Source of the DNA: Paenibacillus antibioticophila
Lineage (GTDB): Bacteria; Bacillota; Bacilli; Paenibacillales; Paenibacillaceae
Reading direction: 5' to 3'
Assembly: GCF_000455265.1 (NCBI RefSeq)
Contig: NZ_HG005139.1
Location: 434,690 to 498,689 of the forward strand
Length of the DNA stretch: 64,000 nt
Both the position numbers and the translations under genes were made by a program. Every line of letters starts with the position of its first letter. Position 1 is the stretch's first letter. This document shows, piece after piece, positions 34,671 through 43,846 of the stretch. The notes beneath the pieces were generated by a model. It was given only the letters and a program-made list of their open reading frames with translations. It was not told the origin of the DNA and made no database searches.

Positions 34671-35033
34671 GTGTCTATCTACAACAGGATCGAGTTTCTT
34701 ATTAAGTCGCACGGTATAACGAAAAAATCATTTTGCGAGGAATTGAAAATCAGCACAGGCAACCTCGGAGATTGGAGAAGGGGAAAATCGACGCCAAGCA
34801 CGAACAAACTAATTGAGATCGCTGCCTTTTTTGATGTCAGTTTAGACTGGCTGCTAACCGGACGAGAGCGAATCGCTCAACCAGCGGAGGTTGTGAATGA
34901 GCTTCCTGCCGACTATGTATTTCAGGATGGGGAAGGATTGAATACGGAGCTGGAGCCCGCGGAGAAAGAATTTATTCAGGAATACATAGCCTTCGTGAAA
35001 TACCGCAAACAGCGCGATTCGGGAGGGAATTAA
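34671..35033 (+). CDS. XRE-family HTH regulator
   Basis: A 120-aa protein from the GTG at 34671, ten bases after GAAGGAAGG; a TTG at 34650 overlaps that site. Residues ~5-60 are a Cro/CI-type helix-turn-helix (RIEFLIKSHGITKKSFCEEL, SLDWLLTG). The C-terminal tail is acidic, with a last helix (EKEFIQEYIAFVKYRKQR) probably used for dimerisation. No phage genes are near it. The target is unknown; alternating repeats lie just upstream. Confidence 0.85.
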   Translation: MSIYNRIEFLIKSHGITKKSFCEELKISTGNLGDWRRGKSTPSTNKLIEIAAFFDVSLDWLLTGRERIAQPAEVVNELPADYVFQDGEGLNTELEPAEKEFIQEYIAFVKYRKQRDSGGN

Positions 35034-35039
35034 TACCAC

Positions 35040-35068
35040 TTTACATTTAAGATTTCAGAAGATATAAT
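35040..35068 (+). promoter_or_regulatory. Promoter of the second tRNA-Leu
   Basis: -35 TTTACA (35040-35045), 17-bp spacer, -10 TATAAT (35063-35068), 23 bp before the tRNA. A near-consensus sigma-A promoter. Confidence 0.75.
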
Positions 35069-35091
35069 AAATCTTGTCGCTTTAACAACTT

Positions 35092-35174
35092 GCGGTCGTG
35101 GTGGAATGGCAGACACGCTATCTTGAGGGGGTAGTGGGTGTATACCCGTGGAGGTTCGAGTCCTCTCGACCGCA
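35092..35174 (+). tRNA. tRNA-Leu (anticodon GAG), second copy
   Basis: Identical over all 83 nt to the gene at 538-620, again without an encoded CCA. Flanks differ: here it is alone, with its own promoter and terminator. Confidence 0.95.
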
Positions 35175-35208
35175 TTGAAATGATGGACTCCGTGAAGAGT
35201 CTGAGAAG

Positions 35209-35247
35209 AGATCGATTAGGGGCAAGCCCCTTAGTCGATCTTTTTTA
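35209..35247 (+). terminator. Terminator of the second tRNA-Leu
   Basis: AGATCGATTAGGGG pairs with CCCCTTAGTCGATCT (small internal mismatch), followed by TTTTTTATTTT. Confidence 0.85.
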
Positions 35248-35325
35248 TTTTGACATCTGCTATAAGTTCAAGCTAATCCGGCAATAATGGAAATAGCCCG
35301 GAGCCGATTGTCATCCTCTTCCAAG

Positions 35326-35355
35326 TTGACACACCCCGGAAAAATAATTTAATAT
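35326..35355 (+). promoter_or_regulatory. Promoter of the 92-aa Cys-motif protein
   Basis: -35 TTGACA (35326-35331) and -10 TAATAT (35350-35355), 18 bp apart, 47 bp before the start codon. Confidence 0.55.
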
Positions 35356-35402
35356 GTCTAAGTACTACAGAGCACTATATCTTATAAATACGGGTGATGA
35401 TC

Positions 35403-35681
35403 ATGTCTTACAGACCGAATGTAACGAATGTGACCAAGGCTGGAAGCAATGAGAAAGATGGATTGTACGAGTTTATCGTCAAGTTGGCCGATGGAACGGA
35501 GTGCCGGGTATTTTACAACCGCGAACCGGAATGGCAGCTGACAAACATCAGCCGGTTGCAGAAGACGCCATGTCCGGTCTGCCGTAAAGACTTCATCTGC
35601 AAATGCATGGATCAGTTTTCAGGTGATATTGCGAGCCAGATCGAAGCTGGACAATGGTTTGACAAGGCTCTGGCTCAATAA
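35403..35681 (+). CDS. Hypothetical protein with clustered cysteines, 92 aa
   Basis: A 92-aa cytoplasmic protein from the ATG at 35403, preceded by a modest GGGTGAT site. The first half is beta-rich (YEFIVKLADGTECRVFYN). The second half holds CPVCRKDFICKC, a cluster of four cysteines in twelve residues that could bind zinc, followed by a helix ending WFDKALAQ. No known family was recognised. It has its own promoter and terminator and therefore looks like a real single gene. Confidence 0.7.
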   Translation: MSYRPNVTNVTKAGSNEKDGLYEFIVKLADGTECRVFYNREPEWQLTNISRLQKTPCPVCRKDFICKCMDQFSGDIASQIEAGQWFDKALAQ

Positions 35682-35701
35682 GCAGCAGAGTTGGAATAAT
35701 G

Positions 35702-35731
35702 AGCGCGGGGGAACTGCCCCGTGCTTTTTTC
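35702..35731 (+). terminator. Terminator after the Cys-motif gene
   Basis: AGCGCGGGG pairs with CCCCGTGCT around a GAACTG loop, followed by TTTTTTCT. Confidence 0.85.
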
Positions 35732-35774
35732 TATTAGAGGTTGTTCAATACGCAAGCAATATAAGGAGGTTAGG

Positions 35775-36203
35775 ATGAAAAAGAGTCCGCCATTGAAGCA
35801 GGAACGCAGCATCGTCTTGTTTGACGGTGTATGTCATCTGTGCCAGGCTGCCGTTCGTTTTATCATTGACCGCGACCCTTCCAGGAGATTTGCCTTTGCG
35901 TCTCTGCAGTCGGATACTGCGGCAAGGTTACTGGGAAGAGCCCTTCCGGAGGGAGAGGCTCCATCAACGATCATTCTGGTGGAGAACGGAAGCTGCTATA
36001 CCCAATCCACAGCAGCCCTTCGCATCGCCCGACGCCTTCGTTTTCCCTGGCCGGCCTTGTATGTCTTTATCGTGCTCCCCCCACCGATCAGGGATCTCAT
36101 ATATAATTTTATTGCTGCTCGCCGTTACCGATGGTTTGGCAAGGATACAGCCTGCATGGTGCCAACGCCGGAAATTCGCAGTCGGTTTATTGAAGAAGAA
36201 TAA
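35775..36203 (+). CDS. DCC-family thiol-disulfide oxidoreductase-like protein (YuxK-like)
   Basis: A 142-aa protein from an ATG nine bases after AAGGAGG. It opens with VLFDGVCHLCQAAVRFII, which carries the family motif D-G-V-C-x-x-C in place of a thioredoxin CxxC. It continues with FAFASLQSDTAARLL and ends with the aromatic RRYRWFGK region. Members (DUF393, YuxK) are predicted thioredoxin-fold oxidoreductases of unknown substrate. It stands alone. Confidence 0.85.
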   Translation: MKKSPPLKQERSIVLFDGVCHLCQAAVRFIIDRDPSRRFAFASLQSDTAARLLGRALPEGEAPSTIILVENGSCYTQSTAALRIARRLRFPWPALYVFIVLPPPIRDLIYNFIAARRYRWFGKDTACMVPTPEIRSRFIEEE

Positions 36204-36508
36204 GGGTGACGAAAAGGCATGGCAGTGGTATGTTCAAGGAGGGGTTACTGAGCGTTTTAGTAGTATGACCAAAGATAAAATTCCCAAGATTAACGAGGCA
36301 ACAGACTTAGAATTAATCTGTTCTGGTGAATTTCTAGACAGTTCCTTCGACCTCGTTTACTCCTTTGACCTGAATATATCAAATTATGGAAGAGATATCC
36401 ATGCTTCATGTGCCAGTCATTGCTTTTATTTGTGATTAGAAAAAGGGACTTGTCTGAATCACGTTATTATGATAACCTAACTGTAAATTTAAGGAATACC
36501 GGAACGGA
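36204..36508. other. Leader region of the tad operon
   Basis: 305 bp without a convincing gene. A 57-codon frame from an ATG at 36266 has no usable ribosome binding site. No near-consensus promoter was found, although the tad operon promoter must lie in or before this stretch, because the next 75 bp hold only a terminator and the first ribosome binding site. Confidence 0.45.
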
Positions 36509-36557
36509 AGCACCGTCCACCAACCGAGTCATCGGTTTGTGGGCGGTGCTTTTTTTG
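36509..36557 (+). terminator. Terminator hairpin in the tad leader (possible attenuator)
   Basis: AGCACCGTCCACCAACCGA pairs with TCGGTTTGTGGGCGGTGCT, with few mismatches and a GTCA loop, and runs into TTTTTTT. It ends only 7 bp before the ribosome binding site GGAGGAGGTG of the first tad gene. It could end an upstream transcript or act as an attenuator of the tad operon. Confidence 0.8.
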
Positions 36558-36582
36558 GTTCCGGGAGGAGGTGAGGCGGGCG

Positions 36583-37749
36583 ATGCAGCCAATCAGGCTT
36601 GTTTTAGCCGCAACGGAAGAGGATTACATTGAACCGTTTCTTCAATATATCCGTTGTAGTGAGTTTGAAAGACGGGTGGTGGTGACCGCTTTCAGCCGGA
36701 AGGAAGCACTTTGGAAATATATTGAGAATGCGCCGGATGAGATGGATGTCGTTCTTGGAGAGACATCGTTTCGGGAGGGCTGGCAAGGGAAGCTGCGGGA
36801 GGGGGCTCCATGGATTGAACTCCGGGAAGGAGGATATTCCAGTCGGGAAGGGAGATCAGGCCTAGGGGTATCGAAGTACCAGCCCTTAAGCCGTTTGCTG
36901 GCAGAGATTGAGGAGATGATCCGGGGCAGAAGAGAGACGGCTGGAAATGAGGGAAGGACAACGCTGATCGGAGTCATATCGGCAGCCGGAGGAAGCGGGA
37001 AGACAACAGTCTCTATCCAGCTTGCCAGACAGTTCGCATCCGAAGGAAAGCATGTAATTTACATCAGTCTTGAATCACTTCAGTCCAATATCTCAAGTGA
37101 CGGAAAGGAAGAGATTGAGGCTGAGGGACGTCCGGGTTTGGCTCGGCTGTTATATGACTTGAAGGCAGCAGAAGAGAAGCATCAGAAGCCCCGTTATCCA
37201 ATTAGTCACTATGTATATAGAAATGCTTTCTTGAGGGGCGACGCCTTTCCGGCATTGTGTAACCTGAACGAGATGAAGGAGCTGGAGCGAAGTGATGTTG
37301 TGGCATTGCTCAAATTCATTATCGAGAGCCGGAGTTATGATGCTGTAATTGTTGATACGGATTCCATTCCTGATCTTCGTATAGAGACCGTGATGGAACG
37401 GGCAGACCAGCTTCTTTGGATTGTCGGTGAGAACCGGATCATATTGGACAAGACGGTAAAATGGCTGGCATTTCTTGAACGAACCAACCCAGGGCTATAC
37501 AAAGGGATTATAGGAAAATCGCTGTTTGTTGCCAATCGCACGTCAGGAGAAGGCCTCCTTACTCTTCCCGAAAAAAACATCCCGATTTCGGCCGAATTGC
37601 CATGGATTCCAGCGTGGAATGGCTCAGCTGGATATGCCGACATTCAGCGGCAGGCGCCCGCATATCAACGAGATGTGATGAAATTAAGCAGATTGCTTCA
37701 CGAGAATGAGAACTGGACGGCTCCTGGCGGAAGGGAGAGCCCGGCATGA
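36583..37749 (+). CDS. tadZ: TadZ/CpaE-like ATPase of the Flp pilus
   Basis: A 388-aa protein; the ATG at 36583 follows AGGAGGTG by nine bases, better than an in-frame GTG at 36571 inside that site. Residues ~1-100 look like a receiver-like domain that lacks obvious phosphorylation motifs. From ~125 there is a MinD/ParA-type ATPase with Walker A GVISAAGGSGKTT (~130-142). In this family TadZ places the pilus machine at the cell pole. Its stop overlaps the start of the TadA gene by 4 bp, so translation is coupled. Confidence 0.85.
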   Translation: MQPIRLVLAATEEDYIEPFLQYIRCSEFERRVVVTAFSRKEALWKYIENAPDEMDVVLGETSFREGWQGKLREGAPWIELREGGYSSREGRSGLGVSKYQPLSRLLAEIEEMIRGRRETAGNEGRTTLIGVISAAGGSGKTTVSIQLARQFASEGKHVIYISLESLQSNISSDGKEEIEAEGRPGLARLLYDLKAAEEKHQKPRYPISHYVYRNAFLRGDAFPALCNLNEMKELERSDVVALLKFIIESRSYDAVIVDTDSIPDLRIETVMERADQLLWIVGENRIILDKTVKWLAFLERTNPGLYKGIIGKSLFVANRTSGEGLLTLPEKNIPISAELPWIPAWNGSAGYADIQRQAPAYQRDVMKLSRLLHENENWTAPGGRESPA

Positions 37750-39008
37750 TCGAAGATGAGCTCTTCCTGACACTGCGTCGAGAGATTCGCTCCGGGCTTG
37801 ATGTGACATCTGCCATGCAGGATGACCAGCTAATGGAGCATATCGAGCGGTATGTTCTTGGAGATGAACGGTTGACGGAGCTGACTTCAACGGCGAAGCG
37901 AAAATGGGTGCGCAGGCTGTACGATTCCTTCCGGGGGCTTGACGTACTGCAGCCGCTGATTGATGACCGAACCATCACCGAGATTATGATCAATGGTCAT
38001 GAGGAGATTTTTATCGAGCAGGCAGGAGCGATCCGGCAGCTTACGGCGCAGTTCGAATCCAGAGAAAGGTTGGAGGATATTATTCAGAGCATTGTGTCGA
38101 ATGTGAACCGGGTTGTCAATGAGTCGTCTCCAATTGTCGATGCCCGGTTGAAGGATGGCTCCCGTGTCAACATTGTACTCCCGCCAGTTTCACTAAAAGG
38201 ACCGGCCATGACGATCCGGAAATTTCCCGAGCGGCCGTTATCTATGGATGATCTCGTGGCTAAGGGCTCGCTGGACATAGATACCGCTGAATGGTTAAAG
38301 AAGCTGATTTACGGCAAATTCAATATTTTTATCAGCGGCGGAACCGGGTCCGGGAAAACCACATTTTTGAATGCTCTGTCCCAGTACATCCCTTCAGATG
38401 AACGGGTGATTACGATTGAGGACTCCGCAGAGCTGCAGATCGTGACGGTTCCCAACCTGGTCTCCTTAGAGACGCGAAATGCGAATACGGAAGGCAAAGG
38501 GGAAGTTACGGTCAGAGACCTGATCCGCTCCTCCCTCCGGATGCGCCCTAACCGCATTATTGTCGGAGAGGTACGGGGTGCCGAGGCGCTTGATATGCTC
38601 CAGGCGATGAACACTGGCCATGACGGCAGCTTATCCACTGGGCATGCGAACAATACAGCAGATATGATCAGCCGTCTGGAGACCATGGTCCTGAGTGGAG
38701 CTGATTTGCCGATTGGGGTTGTAAGGAAGCAAATTGCTTCGGCGATCGATATTTTTATCCATTTGTCCAGGCTTCGTGACCGGAGCAGGCGGGTAATGGA
38801 AATCTCTGAGGTCATCGGCATGGAGGATGGGGAGGTGGTTCTGAACCGATTGTATCAATTCAAAGAATTGGGTGAGGAAGAGGGGAAATTGATAGGGGTT
38901 CTGGAGCGAACCGGAACGATGCTTCGAACCGAGAAGCTGAGCATGGCGGGGATTGCTGCCGATGTAACGGCCCTATCTGAGGAGGCAAGCGCACATGGCA
39001 TGGACTAA
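37746..39008 (+). CDS. tadA: TadA/CpaF-like pilus assembly ATPase
   Basis: A 420-aa secretion ATPase. An N-terminal domain (DDRTITEIMINGHEEIFIEQ) precedes the motor domain with Walker A GGTGSGKTT (~198-206), Asp box TIEDSAEL, RMRPNRIIVGEVRGAE and HDGSLSTGHAN. These are all hallmarks of the TadA/VirB11 group. It powers pilin insertion with TadB and TadC. No second ATPase gene is present, so it probably drives both assembly and retraction. It overlaps its neighbours by 4 and 14 bp. Confidence 0.95.
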   Translation: MIEDELFLTLRREIRSGLDVTSAMQDDQLMEHIERYVLGDERLTELTSTAKRKWVRRLYDSFRGLDVLQPLIDDRTITEIMINGHEEIFIEQAGAIRQLTAQFESRERLEDIIQSIVSNVNRVVNESSPIVDARLKDGSRVNIVLPPVSLKGPAMTIRKFPERPLSMDDLVAKGSLDIDTAEWLKKLIYGKFNIFISGGTGSGKTTFLNALSQYIPSDERVITIEDSAELQIVTVPNLVSLETRNANTEGKGEVTVRDLIRSSLRMRPNRIIVGEVRGAEALDMLQAMNTGHDGSLSTGHANNTADMISRLETMVLSGADLPIGVVRKQIASAIDIFIHLSRLRDRSRRVMEISEVIGMEDGEVVLNRLYQFKELGEEEGKLIGVLERTGTMLRTEKLSMAGIAADVTALSEEASAHGMD

Positions 39009-39804
39009 AAGGGTGCTGAGACAAGCAAACGAAGCCAAAAAGCAGCCGCAAGGTGCTTCACCACTTCCTGACTATCGGCAGTATACGCTCAGTAACCGGC
39101 AAAGAGCGGCCTGTTTATTGGTGGGCGGGTTATTGCTGTACGGCATTGGCTATGTGTTTTTCCATTCGGTCATGATAGCTTTTGTTCTTGTCGGAGGTAC
39201 GGTGCTTTTGCCGAAGTACTGGAGCCAATATTTGCTGCGCAGAAGACGCGAAGCATTAGGTCTTCATTTCAAACAGGCGCTCTATTCGCTGTCTTCCTCA
39301 TTAGCCGCCGGGCGCTCTGTGGAGAATGGATTTCGTGAAGCGATCAACGATCTTGAGCTGCTGTATCCGGACGGAGGCAATGACTTGATCCGCGAGTTGG
39401 AGATTATCTGCGCCAGAATGCAGTATGGTCAACCTATCGAAGAGGCATTGCAAGACTTTAGCCAACGTGCAGATCTTGAAGACATACGCAATTTTGCGGA
39501 TGTGTTCACAACCTGTAAACGATCCGGAGGCGACCTCATCGAAATTGTAAGGCGAACCTCCACCATTATCAGCGAGAAGCTGGAGATTACCCAGGAGATC
39601 GGAGTCATGCTTGCCCAGAAGAGGTTTGAGTCCAAAGCGATGCTGGCGGCACCCGTGTTATTTCTGATTTTTATGGATGTCAGCTCGCCTGATTATATGG
39701 AGCCCCTGCATAGCGGGGGAGGACTCCTTATTTCTGCGATAGCTCTTCTGATGTATGCAGGCTGCTCCTGGATGATTTTGCGTATGATGGATATCCGCCT
39801 ATAA
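38995..39804 (+). CDS. tadB: TadB-like platform protein (type II secretion F domain)
   Basis: A 269-aa inner-membrane protein. Two hydrophobic segments lie near 38-70, a cytosolic type II secretion F domain covers ~85-230 (FKQALYSLSSSLAAGRSVEN, VFTTCKRSGGDLIEIVRRT), and two more segments end it. GAGGAGG precedes the ATG. With TadC it forms the membrane platform turned by TadA. Confidence 0.9.
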   Translation: MAWTKRVLRQANEAKKQPQGASPLPDYRQYTLSNRQRAACLLVGGLLLYGIGYVFFHSVMIAFVLVGGTVLLPKYWSQYLLRRRREALGLHFKQALYSLSSSLAAGRSVENGFREAINDLELLYPDGGNDLIRELEIICARMQYGQPIEEALQDFSQRADLEDIRNFADVFTTCKRSGGDLIEIVRRTSTIISEKLEITQEIGVMLAQKRFESKAMLAAPVLFLIFMDVSSPDYMEPLHSGGGLLISAIALLMYAGCSWMILRMMDIRL

Positions 39805-39815
39805 GGAGGCTAGGT

Positions 39816-40688
39816 ATGCTCATTCTGGCTGGACTATTATTTGGGCTCTTATCGGTAGGCTGGATAATACTATTCGCTGTATCCCGGCCAAGATATACGA
39901 CTGGCAAGCCTGCTGATCTGGAGGGAATTCGCCTTCAGGCCATTGCTCCACCCATGTTGTATTTATTGGATCAGATAGCCGTTTCACGAAGACTCCCTAT
40001 TTTCTTCTATAAAATTCAGCGCTCGATTACAAAAATTAGCGGAGGCAGACGCGGCGGAGAACACACCTTATTATTTTTAGCTGAAATGCTGTCTTATACT
40101 TGGCTGCTGCTCACATTGGGCTGTCTGATGTCATTGTTGACTCAAGGATCGGATGGACTGATTATCGGCACGATGCTTGCTTTCCTGCTGCCTGCTGCAT
40201 TGATTCATGATTTGCACAAAAAAGTCGTTCGGCGGGAGCAAGAGATGCTGCTGGAATTGCCGGAGCTGCTTAACAAGATAATTTTGCTGGTCGGCGCAGG
40301 ATCAACTGTACAGCAGGCGATCCGGACGAGTATCGAACGGAAAGGAGAGGATTGTAACCATCCTTTGTATAGAGAACTGAGACAGATGCAGCGGGAATGG
40401 GACGGGGGCTATTCATTTCAACAGGCGATGGAGGGCTTCTCCAGGCGCTGCGGCATCCAGGAGATTTCTGCATTCGCAACAGCCGTCCTGCTGAATTTCC
40501 GAAGAGGAGGCAATGATTTTGTGCTTGCCTTGATGGACTTGTCCAGATCGTTATGGGAGCGGAGGAAGGCGATATGCAAGACACTCGGAGAGCAAGCCTC
40601 TTCGAAATTGATATTTCCGATGGTGCTCCTGTTTTTGGTGGTCGTCATTCTCGTAGGAGCCCCGGCATTTATGATGATGAATTTATAA
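39816..40688 (+). CDS. tadC: TadC-like platform protein (type II secretion F domain)
   Basis: A 290-aa membrane protein with the same fold as TadB: an N-terminal hydrophobic segment, a pair near 90-125, the F domain (LELPELLNKIILLVGAGSTV, AVLLNFRRGGNDFVLALMDL) and a C-terminal segment. AAGGAGG is well placed before the ATG, 11 bp after tadB. Confidence 0.9.
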   Translation: MLILAGLLFGLLSVGWIILFAVSRPRYTTGKPADLEGIRLQAIAPPMLYLLDQIAVSRRLPIFFYKIQRSITKISGGRRGGEHTLLFLAEMLSYTWLLLTLGCLMSLLTQGSDGLIIGTMLAFLLPAALIHDLHKKVVRREQEMLLELPELLNKIILLVGAGSTVQQAIRTSIERKGEDCNHPLYRELRQMQREWDGGYSFQQAMEGFSRRCGIQEISAFATAVLLNFRRGGNDFVLALMDLSRSLWERRKAICKTLGEQASSKLIFPMVLLFLVVVILVGAPAFMMMNL

Positions 40689-40730
40689 CTTGCTTAACTT
40701 AATTTAATTCATGAATAGGAGCGGATGGAT

Positions 40731-40925
40731 ATGTGGATGCAAATTCAAGGGAAAGTAAAGAGCTTTTGGGGAAATGAGGACGGTCTTGGCATGCTGGAGA
40801 TGATCCTGATTATTGCTGTCATTGTTATTATTGCAATCATTTTCCGGTCTCAGCTTAAGGAGATGATTACGAGTCTGATGGGCAAGGCGAAGTCTCAGAC
40901 TGAGGACTTCATGGAAGGTAAATGA
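40731..40925 (+). CDS. flp: Flp-type (type IVb) pilin
   Basis: A 64-aa pilin; the ATG at 40731 is nine bases from AGGAG, better than the one at 40725. The prepilin site is G18 followed by LGMLE, placing Glu at +5 of the mature protein. An uninterrupted hydrophobic helix follows (MLEMILIIAVIVIIAIIF), then a short charged tail. This fits the Flp1 family of Bacillota, shorter and more acidic at the end than the Flp of Proteobacteria. It is the only small pilin in the locus and is probably the main pilus subunit. Confidence 0.9.
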   Translation: MWMQIQGKVKSFWGNEDGLGMLEMILIIAVIVIIAIIFRSQLKEMITSLMGKAKSQTEDFMEGK

Positions 40926-41578
40926 GTAAGCTTCGTCGGGATTGTGAGGGAAGCTTTACGCTTGAAGCTTCCCTGGTCATGCCGGTTATATTTGTATCCT
41001 TGTTGCTGCTTCTGTTCTTCTGCTTGTATTTCTATCAGCAGAGTATTCTCAGTCATGTTGCTGTCGTGGCAGCGGAACGAAGCGCCTATGTATGGGATAA
41101 CAGCCACCGCGGGATAAGGGATGGCTCCTTTGGAGCCGGTGAACACGATCAACTGTACTGGCGTTTGACCGAGGATCGGATGCTTGAGGCGATTTTCGGA
41201 CTCGGAGGGAAGGTAGACACGACTGAGTTGCAATTGCCTGTCGATGGGAACAGCAAAGATTCACTTGCGATCACGAAGCTGCTTAGAGTTGGTACAGAGA
41301 TTCCTGCCGGACTTCAGGGGAGTGTGGAATACCGGAATCAATTGCTACTGCGAAAGGTAAGCGTCTCGCTAAACCGATTCGTTCCCTTTCCGGCCTTGGA
41401 GCGAGTCATCGGCTCACTGAAGCAAATTGGCCATTCCGAGGCCTATATCGTCGATCCGGTGGAATGGATCAGGACAGTAGAACTGGCTCGATATTATGGT
41501 TGCAGATTTAAAGAACGCGGAGATGGTGGAATGAATCCCTCGGAGGCAGGGAAGGCGCTCGAAGCTTACGGAAAATGA
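40922..41578 (+). CDS. TadE-like pseudopilin
   Basis: A 218-aa membrane protein that overlaps the pilin gene by 4 bp. G10 is followed by SFTLEASLVMPVIF, which has the prepilin-peptidase site with Glu at +5 and one membrane helix. The remainder is exported and has no recognised fold. It is probably a minor pilin or assembly factor of the Flp pilus. Confidence 0.85.
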   Translation: MSKLRRDCEGSFTLEASLVMPVIFVSLLLLLFFCLYFYQQSILSHVAVVAAERSAYVWDNSHRGIRDGSFGAGEHDQLYWRLTEDRMLEAIFGLGGKVDTTELQLPVDGNSKDSLAITKLLRVGTEIPAGLQGSVEYRNQLLLRKVSVSLNRFVPFPALERVIGSLKQIGHSEAYIVDPVEWIRTVELARYYGCRFKERGDGGMNPSEAGKALEAYGK

Positions 41579-41611
41579 GTGGTCCGTTCCAAGCGCTTGG
41601 AGGTGACGTGA

Positions 41612-43846
41612 TTGAAAAGATGGAGAAATCATTCAGAAGCAGGCAGTGTATCCGTATTCTTGATTATGATATTTGCTGCGGTATTTGCCTTTGTTGCCAT
41701 TTTCATTGATTTTGCCAGAATGTCGGCGCTGCAGGCAAAGACAGAGCTGCTGGTGCGCTCTGCATCACGTTCTGTGCTCTCGGCTTACGATCCGATGCTT
41801 CTGGAGCGATACGGCTTATTTGCCTTTGGTGAAACAGATGAGAATTACCTTATGTCCAAGGTGTTAAGCGACCAGCTGAACTATATGAGGCGAAGCGATT
41901 CCTTTCCGATTGTGGATGTTCGGCTGGATGAATCTACAGTGGAGCTGGGGCGACAGCTTGGTAAATATGAAGTGTTTGAACAGCAGATTCGGGAACAGAT
42001 GAAGTATCGTGCTCCGATTGACTTCTCTATCGATATTATTAATCGCTTTAAGCCGATGTCGGAGGCGATGAAGGAGGCTTCCAACACGGTAGATTTACTT
42101 GGAAAGCTGCAGAAGCTGTACGACCGTCGAGAAGCCAAGCTGGATGAATTGCTGAACGGACAAGCCACAGCGGCTCAGTCAGCAGCTCAGTTGGCTGCCT
42201 TGCTTCCAAGAACCGGTTCAGGTTCCGGCAGCAGTCAATCGGGCTTTCAAACTGCGGAGCAGCTGGTATCAGGGTACAGCAATTATGTCTCGATGATTGA
42301 GGCTGAGCGGGCACGTAGGGAAGCTGCTGAGCATTCAGGAGGAGAACAGGAAGAAGATGATAGTTATGCTTTGGAAATTAGCCGGTACCAGCAGTCGGCT
42401 TCGCTTCTGTTTAGAGAGATGAATGACCGTAATAATGCTGCAAAGCAGCTTCATAATGTTGTGCTTTCTAAGGCAAAGGAGCTCTTGCAAGAAATTAGAA
42501 GCTTGAATGCAGAAATGCTGCTTCTGATCGAGAAGGCGGAGCAACGCCCTGAGCAGGAGGCCTATAACAAAGTGGGTAGCGGCGAGAGTTTATCGGTCTC
42601 CGGAAAAGAAGAAATCGCTCCGCTTCGTGCTCAAAGCCGAAAGCTGCTGCTTTCTGAATCATTATTGAATGATATTTCAGCGGGAATTGAGGCGCAGACT
42701 GAGCGGGTCATTTCATTTTCAGGCGCTGCAAGCGCATTTTTATCTATGGAAGGCTCGGTTCTGTCTGCGTCGGCTTCAGAGTCAGCGCTTCATTCTGCGG
42801 TTGATCGTGCGAGAAAAGAAGCTGATAAGTACTTGACTGAATTTGCTGATGCCGGATCTGGAAACCGTCTGCAGCGAATCAAGGCAATCATTGAAGAGTA
42901 CCGCGGTTCAGACAAGGAACGCAAAGAGACCGAAAAGAAGGCCGAGGATAAACTGGATGAAGCTAAAGGGCTTCTTGGCCGAATTGATAATCTGAAGGAG
43001 GAATCGCAGCAGAATCAGGAGCAGTTTGATCTGCTGGAGTCCTTTTACAAGGCGAACAAAGATATGAATCAAGCTGAGGATAGCGATAATGCGCGAAAGA
43101 ACAGCATCAAGAGTGATCCATATGAAGCCGGAGGAGCGGCGATGGGCGGAATGGATTCCTTCTATGGTGGAATTGCGGCACTGATGGACAGCATGTCGGA
43201 CAATCTTTTTCAAGCAGAATACATAACAGGCTATTTCAATCATTTCGATTTGAAGGAGCTTCAGGGAACGATCGAATCCTTGGGGGGAGAGTCTGGTGAA
43301 TCGGGCGCTGCAGATTTCTCTGTGGAGAGCCAGGAGATTGAATATATTCTTTATGGATTCCATTCTCCCCAAGGCAATATTGCCGCCGCGTACGGGGAGA
43401 TTTTCGCGATGCGTCTGGCGATTCGGACGATGGAGGGGCTGCTCAAAAACTCGAAGAACGGGAACCCGTTGTTGATTGTGGCTGGAGCGCTTCTCTACGG
43501 CGTAGAGCACGCTATTAAGGACATGATTTCACTGACGAAGGACGGATATCTGGAGCTGAGTGATTATCTGAAGGTCAAGCTGACCTACCGGGATCACTTG
43601 CGCATATTTCTAATGCTTCATGGTCCCGGCAAGTCTCGGTTGTCACGTATGCTGGCTGTTATTCGCCTGAATACCGGGGTGCCTGTTGATGAGAGGGAAA
43701 CCTATGTGAGTGCCAAGCTGACGACGGCAATTCCGCTATGGTTCCTCCCGGGAATAGCAAGTCTGATGGGTAATACGGGGATTCTGAAGGGCAAAGTGGA
43801 AGGGACAAGATATTATGCGGAGAAACAAGCAGACTTTTCATACTAG
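41612..43846 (+). CDS. Large TadG/DUF5702-type Flp pilus protein
   Basis: A 744-aa protein from a TTG start preceded by GGAGGTGA. One membrane helix near the N-terminus follows the site G11-SVSVF, which has Phe at +5 where the other pseudopilins have Glu. A long extracellular part follows with several coiled-coil stretches (~120-330, ~415-480) and a more folded C-terminus (~560-744). Proteins of this size and place in Bacillota tad loci are annotated DUF5702. Its role is unknown; a surface adhesin or pilus base is plausible. It overlaps the next gene by 32 bp. Confidence 0.75.
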   Translation: MKRWRNHSEAGSVSVFLIMIFAAVFAFVAIFIDFARMSALQAKTELLVRSASRSVLSAYDPMLLERYGLFAFGETDENYLMSKVLSDQLNYMRRSDSFPIVDVRLDESTVELGRQLGKYEVFEQQIREQMKYRAPIDFSIDIINRFKPMSEAMKEASNTVDLLGKLQKLYDRREAKLDELLNGQATAAQSAAQLAALLPRTGSGSGSSQSGFQTAEQLVSGYSNYVSMIEAERARREAAEHSGGEQEEDDSYALEISRYQQSASLLFREMNDRNNAAKQLHNVVLSKAKELLQEIRSLNAEMLLLIEKAEQRPEQEAYNKVGSGESLSVSGKEEIAPLRAQSRKLLLSESLLNDISAGIEAQTERVISFSGAASAFLSMEGSVLSASASESALHSAVDRARKEADKYLTEFADAGSGNRLQRIKAIIEEYRGSDKERKETEKKAEDKLDEAKGLLGRIDNLKEESQQNQEQFDLLESFYKANKDMNQAEDSDNARKNSIKSDPYEAGGAAMGGMDSFYGGIAALMDSMSDNLFQAEYITGYFNHFDLKELQGTIESLGGESGESGAADFSVESQEIEYILYGFHSPQGNIAAAYGEIFAMRLAIRTMEGLLKNSKNGNPLLIVAGALLYGVEHAIKDMISLTKDGYLELSDYLKVKLTYRDHLRIFLMLHGPGKSRLSRMLAVIRLNTGVPVDERETYVSAKLTTAIPLWFLPGIASLMGNTGILKGKVEGTRYYAEKQADFSY

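Noticed and set aside
34671..36203. Prophage or plasmid remnant around the XRE gene and tRNA-Leu
   Set aside because: No integrase, no att-like direct repeat of the tRNA end and no phage structural genes were seen.
36266..36436. 57-codon gene in the tad leader
   Set aside because: The only purine-rich stretch upstream is too far from the ATG. The peptide has no recognisable features.
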